Shown in pieces: positions 7,533 to 14,515 of a stretch of 41,835 bases of DNA; the first letter of the stretch is position 1; each line of letters begins with the position of its first letter. The notes below the pieces were generated by a model, which did not search any database, was not told the DNA's origin, and worked only from the letters and a program-made list of their open reading frames with translations. Position numbers and translations under genes: made by a program. This stretch comes from an uncultured Streptococcus sp. (lineage in GTDB: Bacteria > Bacillota > Bacilli > Lactobacillales > Streptococcaceae), in NCBI GenBank assembly GCA_934229725.1, contig CAKQDX010000017.1, positions 1-41,835 of the forward strand. Direction: 5' to 3'.

Positions 7533-7970
7533 ATGAAACTAAAAGTTCAGATTGACTCAGCATTTCAAGAAGAAATGTTGCAGATTCAGGCACCTAGTCG
7601 GACGCCCAAGGTTCAGCAAGTTGTCGAGTTTGTCGAAAGTTTGGATGATAACCAACGACTCAAAGGAAAAAAAGATGGAGAAGCTTACCTCATCAAGACT
7701 AATGCTATTTCCAGAATTTACATCGAAAATCGGCAAGTTCTAGCTGAAACTATTCAAGGAGAGTACCACTTAGGCTTACGTCTCTATCAGGTTTTAGAAA
7801 AACTGCCATCTTACTTTATCAAAATCTCACAATCAGAGATTGTCAACCTCAAAGAAATTGAACGCTTCAACATTACCCCTAACGGCCTCGTTGAAATTCA
7901 CCTTAAAAACAAGGAAACCACCTACTCATCACGCCGTTACCTCAAAGCAATTAAGGAGAAATTACAATGA
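7533..7970 (+). CDS. LytTR-domain transcriptional regulator (LytTR regulatory system)
   Basis: 145 residues with no receiver domain. A short N-terminal segment (1-45) is followed by a LytTR DNA-binding domain (about 46-145) with the characteristic IENRQVLAETIQG, FIKISQSEIVNL and SSRRYLKAIK strands and helices. Stand-alone LytTR proteins coupled to a membrane partner make up the streptococcal LytTR regulatory systems (HdrRM and BrsRM of S. mutans), where the membrane protein inhibits the regulator and the targets include bacteriocin and competence genes. Its stop overlaps the ATG of the next gene by 4 bases. A matching direct repeat lies 92-121 bp upstream. The targets in this organism are unknown. 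Confidence 0.9.
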   Translation: MKLKVQIDSAFQEEMLQIQAPSRTPKVQQVVEFVESLDDNQRLKGKKDGEAYLIKTNAISRIYIENRQVLAETIQGEYHLGLRLYQVLEKLPSYFIKISQSEIVNLKEIERFNITPNGLVEIHLKNKETTYSSRRYLKAIKEKLQ

Positions 7971-8422
7971 AAAAACAACTTTTTAAATCAGGCACAGTTG
8001 GTATCCTTATTGGACTTGCCGTATCAATGGTTATGTCTCTTATCTGGGCACCAAGCTACATGCCCCTAAATCCTCACTCAGCTATTGGACAATGGATGAC
8101 CTCACATCAGGTTCACGGATCTTTGGTATTGGCCTACTGCCTCATCACTTGGTTTGCTATCGGTATTCTCTTTGAAGTCGCTAGTTATATTTTCCGTAAG
8201 GCTGAGTGGAGTTTACTTCGTGCAACCCTCACTCACTACGCCTTGACTTGCCTAGGTTTCATCCCACTAGCTACCCTCAGCGGATGGTTCCCTCTACGTT
8301 TGACTTTCTACTTGGAGCTCGTCATTGAATTCAGCCTTATCTATCTCATCGTTTGGGTCATCTCTTATTGGAAAATGAAAAAGGATATTGAAGAACTGAA
8401 CCAAGAATTGAAACACCTATAA
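7967..8422 (+). CDS. DUF3021-type membrane partner of the LytTR regulator
   Basis: 151 residues with four predicted transmembrane segments (about 10-28, 53-76, 86-107 and 112-135) and a charged C-terminal helix (138-151). Its architecture and its position directly after a LytTR gene match DUF3021 proteins, which act as membrane-bound inhibitors in LytTR regulatory systems. The 4-base ATGA overlap with the regulator implies translational coupling and fixed stoichiometry. The function is inferred from family and context; the inducing signal is unknown. Confidence 0.85.
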   Translation: MKKQLFKSGTVGILIGLAVSMVMSLIWAPSYMPLNPHSAIGQWMTSHQVHGSLVLAYCLITWFAIGILFEVASYIFRKAEWSLLRATLTHYALTCLGFIPLATLSGWFPLRLTFYLELVIEFSLIYLIVWVISYWKMKKDIEELNQELKHL

Positions 8423-8427
8423 AAGAC

Positions 8428-8457
8428 AAGAAGCCTGTCAATTGACAAGCTTCTTTT
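8428..8457. terminator. Bidirectional terminator between DUF3021 gene and mutS
   Basis: AAGAAGC (8428-8434) pairs with GCTTCTT (8449-8455). After one C/A mismatch, the stem is completed by TGTCAA/TTGACA. T-rich flanks on both sides suit the two converging genes. The hairpin reaches the mutS stop codon. Confidence 0.8.
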
Positions 8458-11014
8458 ATAGTTTCTGTTTCAAATCTGCTACAGCCATCATGACCTGCAT
8501 CGGTGTCATATTGTAAATGTCCAAGTCTCGTAACTCTTGAAGAACTGGATTTTCAGAAAAATCATCAAAGAGAGAGATTTGCTCGTTGACATGTGTTTCA
8601 GTGGCAGGCTTCTCTTGAGGCGATACCTTTTCCTGAGGTTGGATGGTAACTGTCTCGCCCTCTAATTGTGTCAAAATGGTGTCAGCACGTTCCAGTAAAT
8701 CTGCTGGTAAACCTGCAATCTTAGCCACATGAATACCATAAGATTTATCGGCTGGGCCATCGACAATCTTGTGAAGGAAAGTTACCTCGCCGTCCTTTTC
8801 AAGTGTCGCAACATGAACGTTGACAAGGTGTGTCAAACTGTTTGACAGGGCTGTCAACTCATGATAATGGGTAGCAAACATGGTCTTAGCTCCTACCTCG
8901 TCATGAATAAACTCAATGATAGACTGGGCCAGAGCCATACCGTCATAGGTGGCTGTCCCACGTCCCAACTCATCAAAAATAATCAAGGAATTAGGTGTCG
9001 CCCGCTTAATGGCCTGGTTAGCCTCCATCATCTCAACCATGAAGGTCGACTGACCTGAAATCAAGTCATCTGCAGCACCAATACGTGTATAGATGGCGTC
9101 AAAAACTGGCAAATCAATACTATCAGCTGGCACGTAAGAGCCCATCTGAGCCATAACGACTGACAAGGCTAACTGACGCATATAGGTAGATTTACCACTC
9201 ATATTTGGTCCTGTGATGAGCTGAACATTGGTCTGACTGTCAAAGGTAATCGTGTTTGGAATGTATTCCTGAACGCCCATAACCTTCTCAACCACCGCAT
9301 GACGACCTTGATCAATAACGATACGATGCTCATCATTGAACACAGGACGAACATAATGATTAGTCTCTGCTGTAACTGCCAAACTCTGAAGCACATCAAC
9401 TGTCGCAATAGCCTTAGCCAAAGATTGCAAACGGTCAATATAGCGTTCAATCTGCTCCCGGACACGCATGAAAATATCATACTCTAGCGTTGATGATTTT
9501 TCACGCGCCTCAAGCATCTCACCTTCTATCTTAGCCAACTCAGCAGTTCCAAAGCGCTCCGAATTTTTCAGGGTTGCCTTGCGGAAAAAATGGTCAGGAA
9601 CTAAGCTAAGGTTAGAGTTGGTCACATGGAAGTAGTAACCATCTTTACGGTTATAATCAATTTTTAGTGTTGTAATACCAGACGCTTCACGTTCCTTGGC
9701 TTCGATATCCGCAATCCATGAGGTTCCCTCACTCATCACCTTGCGATACTTGTCCAAGGTCTCATCAAAACCAGCACGGATAATGCCACCTTCTGTAATG
9801 GTTGCAGGAGCATCGGGATCAATAGCCGAACGAATCAAACTTTCTAATTCTGGTATAGTATCTAAGTCTTGTAAAAGACCTGACAAGGCATCGTCATTAA
9901 AAGACTCCAAAATCGCCTTAATGACCGGAACTTGAGCCAAAGTATGACCTAGTTGAATCAAATCTTTAGGATTAGCCTTTCCGAAAGAAACACGACTAGC
10001 CAAGCGCTCGATATCGTAAACGCCTTTAAGACTCTCTGTCAAGTCACTACGCTCAAAGAAATTGTCCAAGAAAACTTGGATAATATTCTGGCGCTCCATG
10101 ATTGCAGCCTGATTCACTAAAGGACGGTCAATCCAAGTACGCAAGAGACGCATTCCCATAGCTGTCTTGGTTTCATCCAAGAGCCAGAAAAGAGAACCGT
10201 GTTTCTTGCCCGTTCTAGCATTTTCCAGCAAATCCAAACTTGACTTGGTCGCATAGGACATCTGCAAGTAATCCTTAATCTCATAGTGCTGAGCCTTTTG
10301 TAAATGGCTCAGCTCACGCATCTGAGTACGGTGCACATACTGGAGAAGTTTACCCGCCACACTGCTTTCCAAGTCTGTCAAGCTAGTGTCAATCAAGTGG
10401 ACATCATCGTAAACCTCTGTTTCCTTGGAAAGTAGAAGGTTGAGTTGCTTGACCAAAACTTGTTCATCAGCTTCGGGTAAATCATAACCAACCACTACTT
10501 CACGTGCCTTAAGGTTCTGAATTTCACTACAAACTGAACTGAAATCGTCCAACTCTGTCGCAAAAAATTCACCCGTTGACACATCCATATAGGCCAAGCC
10601 GAATCGACTTCCAGACTTGTCAATGGCTACCAAGAAATTATTGGCATTATCAGGTTTAGAGCTGTCAACCACTGTTCCTGGCGTGATAACCTGGACTACC
10701 TCACGCTTCACCACACCGACAGCCTGTTTAGGATCCTCCATCTGCTCAGCAATGGCTACCTTGTAGCCCATCTCAACCAAGACATCAATATAGGCTTGAG
10801 CCGAATGATAAGGAACACCAGCCATAGGAATGGGATTATCGGCGTTCTTATTACGACTGGTTAGGCTAATTTCCAAAATCTGGGCAGCCTTAACGGCATC
10901 CTCGTAAAATAATTCGTAAAAATCACCCATACGGAACAGCAAAAAAGCATCTGGATAATTTTCCTTGATATCCAAATACTGCTGCATCCCTGGAGATATT
11001 TTTCCCTTAGCCAT
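8456..11014 (-). CDS. mutS: DNA mismatch recognition protein MutS
   Basis: 852 residues, complete. The mismatch-contacting F-x-E motif is F32-Y33-E34 in the N-terminal domain I. The P-loop GPNMSGKST occupies 602-610 and Walker B ends FDE with D681-E682. The STFMVEM signature loop is present. MutS scans DNA for mismatches and recruits MutL in an ATP-dependent manner. The start overlaps the ymcA-like gene by 8 bases, so translation is coupled. mutL is 1.4 kb away, separated by the plus-strand LytTR pair. Confidence 0.99.
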   Translation of the reverse strand: MAKGKISPGMQQYLDIKENYPDAFLLFRMGDFYELFYEDAVKAAQILEISLTSRNKNADNPIPMAGVPYHSAQAYIDVLVEMGYKVAIAEQMEDPKQAVGVVKREVVQVITPGTVVDSSKPDNANNFLVAIDKSGSRFGLAYMDVSTGEFFATELDDFSSVCSEIQNLKAREVVVGYDLPEADEQVLVKQLNLLLSKETEVYDDVHLIDTSLTDLESSVAGKLLQYVHRTQMRELSHLQKAQHYEIKDYLQMSYATKSSLDLLENARTGKKHGSLFWLLDETKTAMGMRLLRTWIDRPLVNQAAIMERQNIIQVFLDNFFERSDLTESLKGVYDIERLASRVSFGKANPKDLIQLGHTLAQVPVIKAILESFNDDALSGLLQDLDTIPELESLIRSAIDPDAPATITEGGIIRAGFDETLDKYRKVMSEGTSWIADIEAKEREASGITTLKIDYNRKDGYYFHVTNSNLSLVPDHFFRKATLKNSERFGTAELAKIEGEMLEAREKSSTLEYDIFMRVREQIERYIDRLQSLAKAIATVDVLQSLAVTAETNHYVRPVFNDEHRIVIDQGRHAVVEKVMGVQEYIPNTITFDSQTNVQLITGPNMSGKSTYMRQLALSVVMAQMGSYVPADSIDLPVFDAIYTRIGAADDLISGQSTFMVEMMEANQAIKRATPNSLIIFDELGRGTATYDGMALAQSIIEFIHDEVGAKTMFATHYHELTALSNSLTHLVNVHVATLEKDGEVTFLHKIVDGPADKSYGIHVAKIAGLPADLLERADTILTQLEGETVTIQPQEKVSPQEKPATETHVNEQISLFDDFSENPVLQELRDLDIYNMTPMQVMMAVADLKQKL

Positions 11015-11366
11015 GTCTTAACTCCTCGTTAATCCTTTCTTCGATAGACTTGGTCACATATTGGATCAAGTCACTGGCATCCTGCATTTTTTGACGGTAG
11101 TCCTGAACAATAGGCAAATTTTCCAACTCATGCTGAATCAAATCTGCCTGCTCACCTGCCTCCTCATAGGCACGTTGTTTCTCGATTTTTTGAAAAAGCA
11201 CTGCTTCTTGTTGGTAAGCTTTCATTTGTCCAGCCAGATGGCTGATTTGAGGGACCTGTCCAATGGCCTTCTCAGCCTCTTGAAAAGCAAGAACCGCCTC
11301 ATGGTGTTTGAGGAGGTCGATTAACTCTTCTTTGGCTTTTTGGAGGTCCTGATGAGGAGTCTTCAT
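11007..11366 (-). CDS. YlbF/YmcA family protein (RicA-like)
   Basis: 119 residues, almost entirely helical and charged, matching the YlbF/YmcA (Com_YlbF, DUF964) family. In B. subtilis YmcA, YlbF and YaaT form the Y-complex affecting RNase Y and mRNA maturation. The position immediately before mutS mirrors ymcA next to cotE-mutS in Bacillus, favouring YmcA rather than YlbF. This copy has no cysteine at all, so iron-sulfur ligation of the kind proposed for the Bacillus complex cannot involve it. It overlaps argR by one base (TGATG) and mutS by 8, giving a translationally coupled argR-ymcA-mutS unit. Confidence 0.85.
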   Translation of the reverse strand: MKTPHQDLQKAKEELIDLLKHHEAVLAFQEAEKAIGQVPQISHLAGQMKAYQQEAVLFQKIEKQRAYEEAGEQADLIQHELENLPIVQDYRQKMQDASDLIQYVTKSIEERINEELRHG

Positions 11367-11791
11367 CAGTGAAACTCGCTTTCCAATTTTTCAGCAACCA
11401 TAGCGTCCTTACAGATGACTAAAAGGGTATCTGCCCCAGCAACGGTTCCTAAAATTTCAGGATTGCCGTCACTATCAATGAGGTTGGCCAAAACATCAGC
11501 TTCACCCAACTCTGTGTGAAGGACCAGCATAAACTGGGCACGGGAAACGGATTTGACATAGTCCTTAACCGTAGGGTCCAAACTTGGAAGCACATGCTCA
11601 GACAAACTATAGTAGAGTCTGCCTTCTTCATCACGAAGCTTCAATAGCCCAATCTCACGCAAGTCACGTGACAAGGTAGCCTGTGTAACCGTGATACCTT
11701 CCGCCTCTAGGCGTTGCTTAATTTCCTCTTGTGTCCCAATCTTCTCTCTTGAAATCATCTGTTTGATAACAGCTTGGCGATCTCTCTTCAT
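11366..11791 (-). CDS. argR: Arginine repressor family protein ArgR
   Basis: 141 residues from ATG 11791. This start is preferred to one 11 codons upstream because GAGG sits 7 bases before it and the longer form would begin before the -10. The N-terminal winged-helix domain (about 1-70) has the SRDLREIGLLKL recognition helix. The C-terminal oligomerisation and arginine-binding domain contains GTVAGADTLLVI. ArgR controls arginine biosynthesis and catabolism; streptococci usually carry several paralogues, and this one lies head-to-head with argS. The first gene of an argR-ymcA-like-mutS operon. Confidence 0.93.
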   Translation of the reverse strand: MKRDRQAVIKQMISREKIGTQEEIKQRLEAEGITVTQATLSRDLREIGLLKLRDEEGRLYYSLSEHVLPSLDPTVKDYVKSVSRAQFMLVLHTELGEADVLANLIDSDGNPEILGTVAGADTLLVICKDAMVAEKLESEFH

Positions 11792-11824
11792 TATCTTTCC
11801 TCTTTTTATGTATATTCCTTGCAT

Positions 11825-11853
11825 ATTATAACAGAATGTTTGTATTTTTTCAT
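11825..11853 (-). promoter_or_regulatory. Promoter of argR-ymcA-mutS
   Basis: Perfect -10 TATAAT (11825-11830) with a 17-bp spacer to -35 ATGAAA (11848-11853) on the minus strand. It lies in the divergent argR/argS region, where A/T-rich stretches could serve as ARG boxes, though I see no convincing complete pair. Confidence 0.68.
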
Positions 11854-11905
11854 GGAATTCTTCCTAATAGATGCTTTCTTGTCCCTACCCTATTAACTGA
11901 AATAA

Positions 11906-11914
11906 TGGTAAAAT
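11906..11914 (+). promoter_or_regulatory. Extended -10 promoter of argS
   Basis: TGG-TAAAAT is an extended -10 element without a good -35. Transcription would start about 30 bases before the argS ATG, so there is no room for a T-box leader here. Confidence 0.5.
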
Positions 11915-11948
11915 AGAAGTTAATGACAAGATTTGAAATGGAGTACCT

Positions 11949-13640
11949 ATGAATACTAAAGAACTCATTGCAGCAGAGATTGCCAAAGTTGTTCCCGAAT
12001 TGGAACAAGAAAACATTCAAAATCTGCTTGAAACCCCTAAAAATGCTGACATGGGAGACCTCGCCTTTCCTGCCTTCTCATTGGCAAAAGTCTTGCGCAA
12101 GGCTCCTCAAATGATTGCAGCAGACATCGCCGAAAAAATCGATGCCTCAAACTTTGAAAAGGTTGAAGCTGTTGGTCCTTACATCAACTTCTTCCTTGAT
12201 AAATCAAAAATCTCAGCGGACGTTCTTGGACAAGTCATTGCTCAAGGCAGCCACTACGCTGACCAAAACATCGGTCACGGACGTAACATTGCCTTTGATA
12301 TGTCTAGTCCTAACATCGCTAAACCTTTCTCTATCGGTCACTTGCGTTCAACAGTTATCGCTGACGCTCTTGCCAATATCGTAGCTAAACAAGGTTACAA
12401 ACCAGTCCGCATCAACCACTTAGGTGACTGGGGTAAACAGTTTGGTATGCTGATTGTTGCCTATAAGAAATGGGGTAGTGAGGAAGCTGTCAAAGCTAAC
12501 CCTATCAACGAACTCCTTCAACTTTATGTGCGTATCAACGCTGAAGCTGAAGAAGACCCATCTATAGATGAAGAAGCTCGTGAATGGTTCCGTAAATTGG
12601 AAGCTGGTGACGAGGAAGCAACTGCCCTCTGGCAATGGTTCCGTGACGAAAGTTTGGTGGAATTCAACCGTCTCTATGATGAACTCGGTGTTTCCTTTGA
12701 TAGCTATAACGGTGAAGCCTTCTACAATGATAAGATGGATGAAGTCGTTGATATCTTGACAGAAAAAGGGCTTCTCCAAGAATCTCAAGGTGCCCAAGTG
12801 GTTAACCTTGAAAAATACGGTATCGAACATCCAGCCCTCATTAAAAAATCAGATGGTGCAACACTTTACATCACACGTGACTTGGCTGCTGCCCTCTACC
12901 GTAAACGTACTTACGACTTTGCCAAAGCTATCTATGTGGTTGGTAATGAACAATCTGCTCACTTCAAACAATTGAAGGCTGTCCTTAAAGAAATGGGCTA
13001 CGACTGGTCTGACGACATGACTCACGTTGCCTTTGGTCTTGTCACTAAGAACGGTAAGAAATTGTCAACTCGTAAGGGTAACGTTATCTTGCTTGAGCCA
13101 ACTATCGCTGAAGCTGTTAACCGTGCCCAAGCTCAAATCGAAGCTAAGAATCCAAATTTGCCTAACAAGGAAGCTGTTGCTCATGCTGTCGGTGTCGGAG
13201 CTATCAAGTTCTACGACCTTAAAACAGATCGTATGAATGGATACGACTTCGACCTTGATGCTATGGTATCCTTCGAAGGGGAAACTGGACCTTACGTTCA
13301 ATATGCACACGCTCGTATCCAATCTATCTTGCGCAAGGCTGACTTCACGCCATCTGCAGATGCTACATACAGTCTGAACGACGTTGAAAGCTGGGAAATC
13401 ATCAAACTCATCCAAGACTTCCCACGTATCATCAACCGTGCATCAGACAACTTTGAGCCATCTATCGTTGCTAAATTTGCTATCAGCTTGGCCCAAGCCT
13501 TTAACAAATACTATGCGCACACACGTATCTTGGACGAAAGCCCAGAACGTGACAGCCGTTTAGCTCTTTGCTACGCAACAGCAACAGTCCTCAAAGAAGC
13601 CCTTCGCCTTCTCGGTGTTGAAGCTCCAGACGAGATGTAA
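11949..13640 (+). CDS. argS: Arginyl-tRNA synthetase
   Basis: 563 residues, a complete class Ia synthetase that charges tRNA-Arg. The N-terminal additional domain (about 1-110) is followed by the HIGH signature as SIGH (128-131). The KMSKS-equivalent KLSTRKG lies near residue 370, and a helical DALR anticodon-binding domain ends at MNGYDFDLDAM to EAPDEM. It is one of only four plus-strand genes in the window and is divergent from argR. Codon use looks optimised, as expected for a highly expressed housekeeping gene. Confidence 0.98.
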   Translation: MNTKELIAAEIAKVVPELEQENIQNLLETPKNADMGDLAFPAFSLAKVLRKAPQMIAADIAEKIDASNFEKVEAVGPYINFFLDKSKISADVLGQVIAQGSHYADQNIGHGRNIAFDMSSPNIAKPFSIGHLRSTVIADALANIVAKQGYKPVRINHLGDWGKQFGMLIVAYKKWGSEEAVKANPINELLQLYVRINAEAEEDPSIDEEAREWFRKLEAGDEEATALWQWFRDESLVEFNRLYDELGVSFDSYNGEAFYNDKMDEVVDILTEKGLLQESQGAQVVNLEKYGIEHPALIKKSDGATLYITRDLAAALYRKRTYDFAKAIYVVGNEQSAHFKQLKAVLKEMGYDWSDDMTHVAFGLVTKNGKKLSTRKGNVILLEPTIAEAVNRAQAQIEAKNPNLPNKEAVAHAVGVGAIKFYDLKTDRMNGYDFDLDAMVSFEGETGPYVQYAHARIQSILRKADFTPSADATYSLNDVESWEIIKLIQDFPRIINRASDNFEPSIVAKFAISLAQAFNKYYAHTRILDESPERDSRLALCYATATVLKEALRLLGVEAPDEM

Positions 13641-13650
13641 ACCATATTCA

Positions 13651-13672
13651 AAACGCCTAAGGGCGTTTTTTT
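13651..13672 (+). terminator. argS terminator
   Basis: AAACGCC (13651-13657) pairs with GGCGTTT (13662-13668) around a 4-base loop, followed by a T-run to 13672. It stands 10 bases past the stop. Confidence 0.9.
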
Positions 13673-13679
13673 AGTGACC

Positions 13680-13806
13680 AAAAAAAGAACCCAACACATA
13701 GTGTTGAGCTCTTTTGGAGATTATGAAAAAGAAAAGTTCGTTGTTCTACAAATAGTATCAGCCAACGAGACTTACTGAACAACGTTCAGTAAATGTTATT
13801 TAGGAT
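13680..13806 (-). ncRNA. csRNA, CiaR-dependent small RNA (copy 1)
   Basis: A minus-strand unit of about 127 nt running from a CiaR-type promoter to a terminator. It has a 5' hairpin with a 9-bp perfect stem (13772-13780 with 13784-13792). Next comes an unpaired C/U-rich segment containing TTTTTCATAATCTCC, complementary to a Shine-Dalgarno plus AUG (GGAGATTATG). The 3' terminator has an 11-bp stem (13687-13711) and a U-run. This two-hairpin layout with an anti-ribosome-site middle is that of the streptococcal cia-dependent small RNAs, which repress translation of targets such as comC in pneumococcus. The targets here are unknown. Confidence 0.87.
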
Positions 13807-13812
13807 GTTTTA

Positions 13813-13845
13813 AGTATAATATAGTTTTCTTAAATTAATCTTAAA
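13813..13845 (-). promoter_or_regulatory. CiaR-activated promoter of csRNA copy 1
   Basis: On the minus strand TTTAAG (13840-13845), 5 bp, TTTAAG (13829-13834), 10 bp, -10 TATACT (13813-13818). This matches the CiaR regulon layout: a direct repeat replacing the -35, with N5 spacing and N10 to the -10. Confidence 0.88.
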
Positions 13846-13852
13846 ACGCCGT

Positions 13853-13978
13853 AAAAAAATCCCCTAAGGGATTTTCACAGCAATCCAAAGACCACTGACA
13901 AAGATACGATTGTACAGGCTTTCCAACCTCCTCTTCCTAATCCTCCAAAGGTGACCGCTTGTCCAATAGAATCTTTAT
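13853..13978 (-). ncRNA. Putative unclassified small transcript
   Basis: A near-consensus minus-strand promoter (13985-14013) and a strong terminator (AAAATCCC-loop-GGGATTTT, 13856-13875, then a U-run) bound about 126 nt with no ORF that has a start codon. One frame stays open without a start codon, with codons reading GGLGRGGWKACTIVSLSVVF, which could be a decayed small hydrophobic or bacteriocin-like peptide. There are no CiaR repeats and no anti-Shine-Dalgarno element of the csRNA type. I cannot assign it to a known RNA family. Confidence 0.5.
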
Positions 13979-13984
13979 ATGACT

Positions 13985-14013
13985 ATATTACCTTGTTTTG
14001 GAAGTGTTTTCAA
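13985..14013 (-). promoter_or_regulatory. Sigma-A promoter of the unclassified small transcript
   Basis: -35 TTGAAA (14008-14013), 17-bp spacer, -10 TAATAT (13985-13990) on the minus strand. Confidence 0.65.
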
Positions 14014-14052
14014 GTGATTCCTTAAAATATCCTAATAAAATCTTAAAAATAA

Positions 14053-14144
14053 GAAAAAAGCCTAGATATCTAGACTTTCTTCAGGGAGATTTGTTATGAA
14101 AAAGTTTTTCACCAGCTCGCCAAAGCTAGTTGTTTTATTAGGGT
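14053..14144 (-). ncRNA. csRNA, CiaR-dependent small RNA (copy 2)
   Basis: About 92 nt on the minus strand from a CiaR-type promoter to a terminator (AGTCTAG-ATAT-CTAGGCT, 14059-14076, then a U-run). The middle contains CTTTTTCATAACAAATCTCCC, whose complement is a GGGAGA ribosome site followed after 6 bases by AUG. The spacing differs from copy 1, so the preferred targets may differ. The 5' part can fold around AGCTTTGGCGAGCT. Confidence 0.85.
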
Positions 14145-14150
14145 GGTTAT

Positions 14151-14183
14151 AATATAATCTAATAAACTTAAAACTTGCTTAAA
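14151..14183 (-). promoter_or_regulatory. CiaR-activated promoter of csRNA copy 2
   Basis: Minus strand: TTTAAG (14178-14183), 5 bp, TTTAAG (14167-14172), 10 bp, -10 TATATT (14151-14156). Both half-sites are perfect. The box begins only 3 bases after the stop codon of the small membrane ORF. Confidence 0.88.
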
Positions 14184-14186
14184 ACA

Positions 14187-14459
14187 TCATTTCCTCGCAT
14201 CACTTTTTAAAATGATAAGCAAAATAAGTAATAGTAAGGAACCACTAGGAATATCCATCTCTAAAAACCAAGAGGGGGCTTTGAAGCTTCCAAGATCATT
14301 CATGATGCGGATGATATTATAAGCAATGCTGGCTATTACGAGGCTAAGTTCCGGTAAATACTTAAGTCGTCCTTTTAAGATAGCCAACTCCTCCTTCCTG
14401 ACAATTTTTCTAGCGATGACTCTATTATAAGGCTGAAAAGAGAACAAAACTAGTGACAT
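14187..14459 (-). CDS. Short hydrophobic ORF between purB and csRNA genes, possibly a remnant
   Basis: 90 residues from ATG 14459. The ORF stays open further upstream (ATG 14471, TTG 14489) but runs into the purB terminator there. Two hydrophobic segments are visible (about 38-54 and 70-85), plus a partial one at the N terminus. GGTG 6 bases before ATG 14459 is a weak ribosome site. No promoter is seen between it and the purB terminator, so expression would need read-through. A truncated membrane-protein remnant is as likely as a functional gene; I do not recognise the family. Confidence 0.4.
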   Translation of the reverse strand: MSLVLFSFQPYNRVIARKIVRKEELAILKGRLKYLPELSLVIASIAYNIIRIMNDLGSFKAPSWFLEMDIPSGSLLLLILLIILKSDARK

Positions 14460-14472
14460 AAATGTCACCATC

Positions 14473-14498
14473 AAAAAAAAGCAGGGCAAACCTGCTTT
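14473..14498 (-). terminator. purB terminator
   Basis: AAAGCAGG (minus 14498-14491) pairs with CCTGCTTT (14485-14478), with a 5-base loop and an 8-base U-run. It lies 17 bases past the purB stop. Confidence 0.88.
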
Positions 14499-14515
14499 CT
14501 GTTATCTTGTTTAGA

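Noticed and set aside
11880..11948. T-box leader for argS
   Set aside because: The extended -10 leaves only about 30 nt of leader and there is no specifier stem or TGGNACC-like motif.
13860..13980. Start-less hydrophobic reading frame as a bacteriocin gene
   Set aside because: No start codon, no leader with a double-glycine site and an in-frame stop just upstream; kept only as a possible small RNA or remnant.
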